Assembly (NCBI GenBank): GCA_903813345.2
Contig: CAIIXF020000001.1
Span: 53,275,885-53,339,884 of the forward strand
Direction of reading: 5' to 3'
DNA length: 64,000 nucleotides
Source of the DNA: Owenia fusiformis
Taxonomy: Eukaryota; Annelida; Polychaeta; Sabellida; Oweniidae
Part shown: positions 49,501 through 64,000 of the stretch, in pieces
How positions within the stretch are numbered: position 1 is the first letter of the stretch
How the letters are laid out: every line of letters starts with the position of its first letter
Notes under the pieces: model-generated
Databases searched by the model: none
What the model was told of the DNA's origin: nothing
Seen by the model: the letters and a program-made list of their open reading frames with translations, nothing else
Translations under genes and position numbers: made by a program

Positions 49501-52500
49501 AAGTCAGATTTGAATTTTTGAAAAATTGGTCAATTTAAGACCGTTTTCACCTTAAAGAATATGAATGTACAGTAGTAAGAAAGAGGAGTGCATTCTTGTT
49601 GTATTGTTTTTGAAGAATGGACACCGCAGCTATCTAAAACCAGTGTGGCACAAAATATGATTGACAGTGTTTGGCTCAATATTTACACCTTGACTGTCAC
49701 ATGCAGTGCACCGAAGCTGTTCTTATTAAACCATTTTCAATCACTCAATAGTTGAATTGTAAACACAAAATAAATACAATTTTCAATGTACCTTGCCTGA
49801 TACATGCAGTGCATTGAAGCTGAACCAATCAAACCAACCCACTTCTCTACACATTTACCACATAGTTAATACAAAAGAATTTTTCTAAACTTGGATCATG
49901 GGTCAATTACCCTTCATAAGAATCAGTGTGGAGTTTAAGTTAGATAAACTATTCGAAATGGGTCATATGAGAACTAATAGCCTCAGGCCAAGGCCCTTTG
50001 CTATTATTTCTCATAAAACCCAGTAGTCATAGTTTATCCGTAACTGAATGAACGATTAGAGGATTCAGTGACCTTCTATAAAATTACAAACTGAACATGT
50101 TGTTATACCTTAGATGACTACCTGGTTGTTATTCACTAAAGGGGGTCTCATTATAGGTTGGCACATAAAAATGCCTTTGGGTTCAATGACTGCCACTTGG
50201 TTCGGGGTTGTTGCTTTTAGGGGCTGTAATTAGAAATAGAGGTTTTGGTTTTAATAAGGGATCCCAAACTTATCTTTAGGCCATAGGTCTATGTAAAAGT
50301 AGTAAAGAGTAAACTTATGCCTTCCTTCCTACTACTTTTCCCTACTGATTCCAGAAATCAATAAATGCTGTATCTAATATAACACCATTCTTGAGTCGAT
50401 TTGACCTAGGATGAAGAAACTACATAGGTGACCACGGGCTTTGAAACCCCATTACAAGTATTAATAGCGAATTCAACTAACAACTGCCAGATCAACCTAC
50501 TATTTTGTGGCTCATTAAATATAAATAGTACCTGCCACTATTTCATTCATATTAAAATGAATTTGCCATCAAAAGTAGGTTAAATCATCGCCTTTTACCC
50601 AACATATGACATCATAAATACTATCAAAGCGCAGTCTAATACCGAGTGAGCCAAAAATGTAGCCCAAACTAATTCCGCATCTGTTAAAATGTTATTTCGC
50701 ATATAATAATAAAACCTTGTTTAATGTTCTTTCATTTTACTAAGTTTAAGTGGCCCTGCCCCAATAGTCGGGATTTTATGGCTATAAAACGAAACATGGT
50801 CCAAAATGCCAGCCTCATCTCATGACTACGGGCTATCTCTGAGATAATGTCAACCCCTACAACAAGTAGGAGAACAATTTCTGTGACCATGAACTTACAA
50901 CCTCAACCGACCAGTGCAGGTCTGCCTGAAGGGACGAGGCTGAAATTTGTAGAATGGCCATAGAATTGTGACCTTGAGGAATGGACACATGAAACATGGT
51001 AAAATGCAAAAAGATTTTACATGGTAAAATTAACTAAATATGATTTCAACTCATACTGGATGAATAAGTTAATAACATTTCTTTGGATGACATTTTTGCC
51101 TCACCCTGTAATTCATTTTATTTTCACTTATTCATTTCAGCCTGCCCTAATATAACAAAGACTCTAGGTTGAATAGCCAAAACCAGGCACATGTAATTAC
51201 AAAGAACTATTCAGTATATGAATAGCTATACGTGAATGACACAACTGTTTTATACACAAACAATACAAGGTTAAATACAGGATTATAATCCATAACGCTG
51301 AGTAAGTCACTATCTGAGTGTTGTAACAAACAAATTATTTATGGCACTTAGCTGCCCTCTATTTTGTAATTGTATAATATTAGTATGAAGCACTTTAAAA
51401 TATCAGAAAAAAATACGAAAAAATCACGAAAAAAATATCAAAAAGTAGGTTTACAATTAACTTTTCCCCTTTACAGTTTAAATCATGTCTTAAAGTTCAA
51501 TACAACTTTGCACTAAAAATTATTAAAAAGGCCTGCACTTTTGGTGAAAATTGCATCTGAATTAGGGAAAATTGGTGAGGATGGGTGGATTAGGGACAGC
51601 TTAAGAGATAATTCAATCAACTTGATTATCATCCTTATGTCATTTATTGAAGATAAGACATGGATCTAACAGAACCATTTGATTTTGTGGTTAACTTATT
51701 CTTCGAACTAAAGATATAGCCCTTTGAAAATGGCTTGCCATACCTTACGTGCTCCTTTCAATATCTTGAATTATACTTTAACATTATAGGTTTGAGGTTG
51801 TGAAGGTTTTCATGGATCACCTACAGTTGTATGCACCAAGATATCCTCTAGTCTTTTTACACCAAGTGCCATATTCTCGCTTTATTGAATGCAACCACTC
51901 CAGGGCTGACAGTTTCCATTCCAATTATGGAATCAGTTCAGATCCAGAAGCTTTCAAATTCAAATCTAATGCAAGGAAACTATTAGCTGTTGCCAAGGAG
52001 ATTCTTGACCAATTGGGTATCAGATTCTGGCTGAGCAGTGGAACTTGCCTAGGTGATTATGAAACTCATTGTTGAAGTTTATTTATTGTAAGATCAATTT
52101 ACCTTAATTTTCTTAATATTTATGTCACTACTACAAGTGGTGACATATTTGTCTCCAACCTTTTTTGGATATTTCTTGCAGTTGGTGTTTGGTGGTCAGT
52201 GTTCAGCATTCAGTGTCTGTAACAAAATGGCAGGTGGTGACATTTTGCATGTTAATGCCTTATTTGATTATTATTGCAGGCTTGATTTTGCACTCTGCTT
52301 AGATCTACTGCAAATATTTTCCTTGATCGATATATGATTTAAGACGTTATCCATCCCATCTCATAAAATACAGCATAACTTTCCGGAATGATTTTTGATT
52401 GACCTAACTGCTGTGCATCATGTATTTTCAGGGTGGTACAGGCAGTGTGATATAATCCCATATAGCAAGGATGTGGATATTGGGATCTGGATTAAAGATT

Positions 52501-54749
52501 ACAAGTCTAATATGATCTCTGCATTTGAGATGAATGCTCTGCAGTTGAAACACTTATTCGGAAAGGTGAGAATTCTTTATTGTAGATATGATATCACTTG
52601 AATCGATGTATACATTGATGCAGTAAAATTGAAGATTTTTCTTAAATGTAACATGGTAAAGCTATTTTTTTCAATATGCATTATTATCCAACTGAATGAG
52701 GTTCATGGGGATATTGAGAACAAAATGCCTCCATCCATTTGTCTGTACCTATAGTTGTCTGTTTGGTCATGCATTGTCTAGTTTCAATGTCCTATGGCAC
52801 CTGATGTACCTTGGTCATGAAAGTAGTAAATTATAGTTCCTCTCTTTTTACTTTAACCACATGCCTCTTATTTTCAATGTCTTGCATGAATCTTTTCCAA
52901 AATTGATTTTTTTCTTTGTTGGATAGTTGTCTCACATATATGTTGTGCTGCAGTACAATGTATTCCTCACTCTCTAAGTTGCATTGTAGCCAGGTTGGCA
53001 AATCTGCACTGTTAGGATCTCTGGAAAGAAGTATTTCAAATGAAGGGTTATGGATCTGAATTAAACATCATTTAAAACCAATGGAAAAGTTCCAATGTAG
53101 CATCAAATACCCCAACCTGTTGCTTAAGTATTTTTAGATATTTAATGCATTTTATGATACAAAATATTGAGTAGATTCAGATAGAGCAGATGTTTTTCCT
53201 TTAATCTAATTTATCTCTAGGCCAAATAAAGCACTTAAAAAAACCTTGTAGGAAATAACTTTTGATTACTGGAAATTTAAATTAATTTTTCTTTTTGGAG
53301 ATTCAACTTCTCTTTTTGTCAGATCTTACCCATTTTTCGCAATGTTGCTCCTTAGATCCATTTTAGTGAACATCAATACAGAAAACTCCCCTATGACTCC
53401 TGGTTCAAAAGCTCACCTATTTTCAAAATGGTCGCTAATTTTGCCTCTGTAAATTCACTTTTGGCCCATTTCCTAGCTTTACATATAATTTCAGGTATCC
53501 TGCATTGTCATGTCACTGTAAAGAGTAGTTTAATGAAATAATTTTGTTACAAAAATCGGCTAAAAATTACCATCTGTCTCGCGAAATCCACTTTTGGACC
53601 ATTTGCCTTAAAACCTCTGTCGATAGGATTCCCGTTTTAAGTTATTTTTATTCAACATCAATACAGAAAACTCCCCTATGACTAATGGTTCAAAGGCTCG
53701 CCTATTTTCAAAATGGTCACTTTCCTAGCTTTACAAATAATTTCAGGTGTCGTGCATTGTAAAGAGTAGTTGTATGAAGTAATTTTGTTACAAAAAATTG
53801 GCAAAAAATTATATCCGCTTTTTTTATTTTCTGCCATTTTAGCCATCATTCATTTTTGAGCAACACCATGTGAGCCCAGTACCCACGGTACTATTTATTA
53901 TTACTTAGTTAACTTAGGTAATAAACTAAATTATGTTTTCAACCCAACATAAGTTAGGGAGATAGAGAATGCCTCTGTCCATCCGTCTGTCAGGGAATTG
54001 ACTCAAATCCCATTGATCTTATATTTACACATATGCATATACCTGCACATAAATCTATATGCTCACTCGTCTAGATATTGATATCAACACTGTCCCTGTA
54101 CGCAAGGCAATTGTGTATAATTTTTAATCTACTTTTCAGGTAGAGGACAGCTTTGAGTTGTCCTTTCAGCAGGGTGGTCTTAAGCTGGATGTCTTTTTCT
54201 TCTACACAGAATCTGATTACATGTGGAATGGTGGGACACAGGCCAAGACTGGCAACAAATATAAGTAAGTCCATAATCAATAGCATCAGTAGCAGGGAAT
54301 CAATGATACGAAAAATTCAGAAACCCAACATTATTCAGATTGTAAAGTTTTGATTATTTTTGAATCCCTGTAATATCTTTATTAATTATTTCTCCACAAG
54401 CGACTATATAACCAGCACATTCCCAGCAAGTAAAACTGAAACCCATACCCACATTGAGACATACATGTATACGGTACATGTTATCAGGTCATGTGAATGG
54501 TCTTACTTGTATTTCAGGTACATTTTTCCAAAGTTTGACCTTTGTTGGACGGAGCTACTTGACTTGAAAGTGAGGGTTCCATGTCAGACAGAATCATACA
54601 TACAAGCTAACTATGGAAAGAATTGGATTGTTCCAGTAAAGGAATGGGACTGGAAGAAAAGTCCTCCAAATGTTCGGGAAAATGGACGGTGGTCAACAAA
54701 GGAATGGGACAAAGTGATTCAGCTATATGAGATTAATAAAAATGAGTGA
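43526..54749 (+). CDS. FKTN: Fukutin (ribitol-phosphate transferase family, LicD-like), complete, 8 exons
   Basis: Exons: 43526-43636, 44959-45054, 45391-45570, 46004-46296, 51790-52052, 52432-52565, 54140-54264, 54518-54749; 1434 nt, 477 aa, all GT/AG and in phase (human fukutin is 461 aa). Residues 5-25 form a type II membrane anchor ([20 protein letters not shown]), then a short stem and the lumenal domain. Diagnostic stretches: [64 protein letters not shown] followed by SKDVDIGIW with the metal-binding DVD at about 328-330, [38 protein letters not shown] and [14 protein letters not shown]. Fukutin adds ribitol-5-phosphate during alpha-dystroglycan O-mannosyl glycan synthesis (family knowledge). 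Intron 4 (5.5 kb) holds a large inverted-repeat element ending about 30 bp before exon 5. Confidence 0.97.
43766..44410. mobile_element. 645-bp MITE in FKTN intron 1
   Basis: Inverted ends around AATCACTGCG and GGTCGCA, with internal inverted GATTTGACTAGATCA. A central perfect 12-bp-stem hairpin, AAGCGCCCCCCG and its complement, lies at 44101-44136. Confidence 0.7.
48724..48882. repeat. 159-bp near-perfect hairpin
   Basis: Arms of nearly 70 bp run from GGAATAAATAATGATAGGCC through ATTCAGCAC and GGACAGAATGT to a short loop containing CACCTTCGGTTCGTG. The right arm is an almost exact inverse. Confidence 0.88.
49250..49550. repeat. Dispersed repeat family B, copy 3
   Basis: Repeats GAAGCAAGTTGAAAAA and GTCAGATTTGA, and immediately precedes a copy of family C. 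Confidence 0.6.
49555..50060. repeat. Dispersed repeat family C, copy 2, FKTN intron 4
   Basis: It shares GTGCATTCTT, TACATGCAGTGCATTGAAGC and ATTATTTCTCATAAAACCCA with the copy near 25.5 kb, in the same order and orientation. Confidence 0.7.
52118..52262. repeat. Dispersed repeat family A, copy 5, reversed
   Basis: ATGTCACTACTACAAGTGGT opens it and GGCAGGTGGTGACATTTTGC closes it, the reverse orientation; in FKTN intron 5. Confidence 0.65.
53353..53817. repeat. Tandem duplication, FKTN intron 6
   Basis: Two copies about 290 bp apart share ACAGAAAACTCCCCTATGAC, TATTTTCAAAATGGTC and AGTAATTTTGTTACAAAAA-like sequence; the second copy has internal deletions. Confidence 0.75.
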
Positions 54750-54906
54750 TACGCGTTATGATATATTTTAATCAGACTATTCTGATTAGATGAGGGATCT
54801 ATCTATTTAAAGAGCCTAGGTGAATCTCTCTCAAAGCTAAATCAGCTTTTGAAAAGGGCAGGATGTGACTCATGTAGTCATTAGACATGCTAGTTAGAGG
54901 GAATAC

Positions 54907-54912
54907 AATAAA
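54907..54912 (+). terminator. Candidate FKTN polyadenylation signal
   Basis: AATAAA is found 158 bp after the fukutin stop codon. It is the nearest good hexamer, but the 3' end is otherwise unsupported. Confidence 0.35.
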
Positions 54913-56319
54913 AGAGAATGGTGCCAAACCAGACAATCATGTCAAATTGTTGCAATATCCCAAAATAATATGATGAAGTAAAGTTCCAATCTCTACACAA
55001 TATATGTATTATATTATGTATGTTGTATTGTAGTCTTACATTCAGTGTCGCACATTATTGTAGTCTTACATACAGTGTGGCACATTATTGTGCTCTTGTT
55101 AAATTGTACTGTCAAGGGCAGTATGGCTGGCTGTGTTGGCTAACAATGTGTCTGATATTACTGTGAGACCTACTTTCTGCCATCCAACAAAGGCAAATTC
55201 TATTTCTTGTTTGCAAGCATTAAAAAGCTTCAAAGCGATGGGAATCAGAATGTATGGACCATGATAGGCCAATAATGTATGCATTCTTAGGCCTTCCCTT
55301 ACATAGCATCGTGAAAAATGTCATGCAAATATACCGTGTAAGTGGTAATCTTGCCTAATCATTTAATCTGCCTATTGCCTAATTTTTGTCAGGTTCAGAA
55401 AATTGAAGTCTGAAATATTATCTTTATAATGATCCAATGGGAAGTTTCTTGTCATTGGGAAAATTAAAATTAGGAAAAGGATAAAATTTGAACATTTGGC
55501 AAATTAACCACTCAGATTAAATACCACTTGTACAGTATATATTTATATAACACTTTAACCTTTAAAAACCATGGTAGTGCAATAGATTATTTATGACATT
55601 CCTGTTGTGAAGTTTATTCATAAACACATACAGTATTCAATTGAAACATTGCAATTTCATGATGTCACCACATATGGGCAGATAGGACATATACATGTAC
55701 ACGCCATCATTTTACATTTACAATGTATTTGTACCATGTTGGGCTTTGTCAGTGTTTAGACTTCTGAAATAATTGAAATATTTTAAGCCAGCAAAGTATG
55801 AATTCAGTGCCAATTTATTTTTTGTTTTTGTACATTTTTAAAGTTAAAGTTAGTTTTATTTTGTTCTAGCAACCGTTTTTTATGTATTAACATTAGCAAC
55901 TGTAACAAAAGGGTTACATTTTTGTAATTGCAATCAGATCACTGACATTTGTAATGTTATGTAACTGTAGATAATTGTAAATGTATTATGTTTTATGTAA
56001 ATATGATTTTATATTATTTATAGGTGTGTTTTGTATGTCAAGATAGACATAAACTATCTCTTTACATATTACATATTATGAATCATTTTTATATTGATTT
56101 AACTGAAATAGTATTCAAGGAAATACAAAGCAAAAATATAATACTAGTAATTTTTTGTTGTACCTTGTATCTTAAAGTTATCCCTCCCCTACCTATCCTC
56201 ACTGTGAAAAAACCCAAAATAAATAACATCATATCTTACTCGGTTGGAGTGATGGATGCCCAGGAGGGTAGAATGTAGAAACAAAACACCCAGCAATATC
56301 ATGTTTCATACCACCAGAA

Positions 56320-56428
56320 GTTGTAGTCTCCAGCTTTTTTTGTGGACTGAAGTTGGCAGTTGGTGTTTGGCAGTTGACATCTGTAACAAATGGCAGGTGG
56401 TGACATTTTGCATGGAAAATGCCTTGAT
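56320..56428. repeat. Dispersed repeat family A, copy 6, reversed
   Basis: Ends in TGGCAGGTGGTGACATTTTG and contains GTTGGTGTTTGGCAGTTGAC; intergenic after FKTN. Confidence 0.65.
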
Positions 56429-57779
56429 ATTTGATAGACCAGCCACCAAGTTTTTAGCTAATTTTTTTTGCCTCTGATTTTTTGCATAGAGAATAAGTGC
56501 AAAAATATGAGACAATCGATGTAATATATATCACAGCCTCACAGACAGCCCTGTGATTCAGAAGTCATCTATACATGTAACATATCAAAATGGAGTAATG
56601 CTAAGTTCTAAAGTGTGAGTGAAAATCCCCCTCCCCCTATTGCTTGAAATACTGTGCTTGAAATGAAACCGAAAATTTTCAACATTTATTGATATCGTTT
56701 GAAACAGAAACACTGGAAGAGACTGAGTAATCTATGATCTTTTGAAATGATCAAAACTTGATGTTTGTGATAAGTTTCATTTTCGCAGTTATGTGTAGTC
56801 CATGTGACACCCGAGGCTTTCAATTGTGGAACAGAAGATCAAAGGTAATTTTGAGATTTTCTCTAAATCTTTCTCTCAGGAACAGTTAAAATGACAAACA
56901 TGTCTCAGCACATCTCATACATGTTCACTGTATTATGATAAACAGGGCTTAATGGATATATTCTCCTGGCTTTCATTGCCTCTGTCTATGATATAACTGA
57001 AAGGAGTATGGGAATTTAGAGTGGCCTTATTTTGTTGAAAACCATGAACCTTACATTTGTACAAGTCCATGATCTGTGAATTTAAACAGTTTTTACTTTA
57101 CCATCATTTATTCACACACAGTCAATGTTTTACACTAGGAGCTTCTAATAATTTCATTGAAAATCAACAAAAACACATTAAATTTAAATATTGTACCATG
57201 CTATATTCATTTTACAGATTTACATCATGTAATTCCCTCCTTATTTTCAGTTTTTCTTACTACTGTTACACAAACATTTTGATTTTCTTCTTTTGTTTTT
57301 AAAACTAATTAATAAAAATGTGATCATGAACAGAAAATATTTGAATAGTACTGTGTAAAGTATACCTATCACTCCAATATTACATAAATTATGTTAATAA
57401 GTGTTTAAAACAAACAAATTGTTTGAGATAATTTGTAACCCAAACAAATTGTTTGTTTCATACATGATATCACAATTTACTTGACAATTTTAAAAGTTTA
57501 AATGGCTTGATTTGTTTATTAATATTGAGTACAGTGAAATACACTTTGAATACTATTTAAAGCTATGTTGAATCCTTATCATCTAATTTTTTGTTCTATT
57601 AATGCTCATGAAAAAGTCAAGAAGATCTAAACTGTAACTGATCTCTCAAAATACTAAAATGTAATACTGTATAGCACACAAAATTGGTTTTACTACATTA
57701 CAAAAATATTATATCATAATACAAGTAAATGAACTGAAGTAAGTTTTGAAGTTTATATTTCAACATTTCTCAATAATTA

Positions 57780-57893
57780 TAGCCTTGCCCAAGTCGGTCT
57801 CTTTTACTTATATTGATTTCTATTATGACAGCCTACAAGGCGGTAATAATTCAAGATCAGATAAGTAAAAAAATACCGACTTGGGCAAGGCTA
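57780..57893. mobile_element. 114-bp hairpin MITE with 9-bp target duplication
   Basis: The ends TAGCCTTGCCCAAGTCGGT are exactly inverted, and the arms continue to ACTTAT. It is flanked by CAATAATTA at 57771-57779 and 57894-57902. Confidence 0.87.
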
Positions 57894-58018
57894 CAATAAT
57901 TACTGTAATCGCATTTATTCAGAATTATAACACAATGCTACATATTATGATTCCTCCAACAACAATTTATTGTAGTAAGAATTATTCATTTACTGAATGA
58001 AGGAATGTGCACATACTT

Positions 58019-58135
58019 TAAACAAAATGTCACCACCTATCATTTGTTGCAGATGCAAAACACTAACCACTAGACACTGTCCACATAAGAGTTGGAGACC
58101 ATAAGATTATGTCATCACTCGTGGTGGTGACATAA
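58019..58135. repeat. Dispersed repeat family A, copy 7
   Basis: AAAATGTCACCACCTATCAT opens it and ACTCGTGGTGGTGACATAA closes it. Confidence 0.65.
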
Positions 58136-59106
58136 TTATATGCTGTACAAGTTCAATTCATATAATCATTCTCCATTTTGCTATATGCTTGTAAAAATAG
58201 TTCAAATATGTTTATTCTATATCCATGTCTTAAACATGAACTTTTTATTTAATGCAGTTCAAGAGATACTCAATGAGATAATGTTGAACATTTCATTATT
58301 TTATCCTAGCCTTAAACTCAAAAACAATGTTATGGACATACCCTCTTTACGGCATATACATGTCGACCAGATTTAATAAGTGATATCCTGAGTAAGGTGT
58401 GCATATGACTTAATATGTATATGTACGAAGCAATCATAAAACCAGTGTATATCCCACAAACAATGTTTCATTGATGTATGAATACACCAGTGCAGTAGAC
58501 AGGTAGATATGCCTAGTATTCTATACTGGAATTCATTTACTGATTGTGCTAAAAGTACCATATATACAATCTCATGTATTAGGTAATAATACACCTGTCA
58601 TGTACACCAGAGATGCTGATATATTTGTTTGTGTATGGAATCACTCTACAATGAACTGGGCTGGTAATTAAAGCAATGAGGACCATGAATATCATAATCC
58701 AATTGACATGACACTCAATCTCAATATTTCGACATCTTAATTGTCAGTCTTAAGCAACCATGATTTTTAAAAAACTGAAATTAGTGTACAACTAATTCAA
58801 GATGTTTAGAACTTATTGTGACTTGTATGTAATTGTGATTCTAAATAAAATAACTTTACAAACATTAATGACAAGATGATTGAATATTTGGTTAACTGCA
58901 CAGCAACAAGAGATGACTACAATTGAATACACTAAAATCAATATCTAAATAGGTTAACAATTGATTAATTAGACAACTTCATTCTTCAGACAACTTTTAT
59001 TCTATTGTCCCATTTACACCATTCTATTCACTGATATCCCTTTACTTTCTATACTACCTTGTTTAAAGCCATATGAATAGGTCTTCCATAATTATCAGGT
59101 AGTCCA

Positions 59107-59112
59107 TTTATT
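59107..59112 (-). terminator. Candidate CMPK1 polyadenylation signal
   Basis: TTTATT on the plus strand is AATAAA on the transcript, about 100 nt after the stop codon. The position is reasonable; there is no other support. Confidence 0.35.
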
Positions 59113-59211
59113 CAGAATCATATAACAATAGTATACTGGTATAGTCCCTCTCTATCCACTATATATATACAATGAATCCATTGAGATAAATTTGTACTAT
59201 GTCCATATTCA

Positions 59212-64000
<4,789 letters not shown>

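Larger units (their letters stand above)
46896..51758. mobile_element. 4.9-kb inverted-repeat element in FKTN intron 4
   Basis: The arms at about 46896-47130 and 51520-51758 are inverted copies, both starting AAAGGAGCACGTAAG and sharing CAAGCCATTTTCAAAGGGCT, GGTTCTGTTAGATCCATGTC and CCAATTTTCCCTAATTCAGA. Identity is near 85-90 percent by eye. The interior holds family B and C repeats and a hairpin. No transposase or clear target duplication was seen. Confidence 0.75.
54750..59211. other. Intergenic DNA between convergent FKTN and CMPK1
   Basis: Holds the FKTN 3' UTR, two family A copies and one hairpin MITE (57780-57893). No gene was supported. Confidence 0.55.

Overview
This is eukaryotic nuclear DNA from an animal. 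It is AT-rich, with genes of many short exons, GT/AG introns and very abundant small inverted-repeat (MITE-like) elements. The proteins have clear vertebrate counterparts, the motif TACATGTA is frequent, and the introns are crowded with foldback elements. This suggests a lophotrochozoan, probably a marine bivalve mollusc; the species assignment is inference. No bacterial, viral or CRISPR features were seen. Gene names come from recognising protein families by eye. Every multi-exon model below was joined by hand, and the phases of each accepted model agree at every junction.

Layout. (1) 4705-11, minus: the 5' part of a chimaerin (Rac-GAP), six coding exons through the SH2 domain, running off the left edge. 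(2) 5085-20824, plus: complete lysosomal beta-mannosidase (MANBA), 17 exons, 932 aa, head-to-head with chimaerin across about 380 bp. (3) 24718-23117, minus: single-exon protein with 12 C2H2 zinc fingers, whose C-terminus and stop lie in the end of a MITE-like element. (4) About 25-30 kb: repeat-rich intergenic DNA, including a foldback element whose inverted ends are tandem arrays. (5) 35763-30869, minus: SLC35E1-like transporter of the triose-phosphate/nucleotide-sugar family, six exons. (6) 35790-43111: a 7.3-kb segment with terminal inverted repeats and an 8-bp target duplication, inserted 26 bp upstream of the SLC35E1 start codon; it splits what was probably a compact divergent promoter shared with the next gene. 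(7) 43526-54749, plus: fukutin (FKTN), eight exons, 477 aa. (8) 62165 (or 62219)-59212, minus: UMP-CMP kinase (CMPK1), six exons.

The genes do not form one pathway. There is a loose glycobiology theme: MANBA trims N-glycans in lysosomes, fukutin acts in Golgi/ER O-mannosyl glycan assembly, CMPK1 supplies CDP/UDP and SLC35E1 belongs to a family of Golgi sugar-nucleotide carriers. The grouping is probably coincidental. Two head-to-head pairs (chimaerin/MANBA and SLC35E1/FKTN) suggest bidirectional promoters. No wholly new biological system was proven; the most interesting signals are the structured mobile elements and their contacts with host genes.
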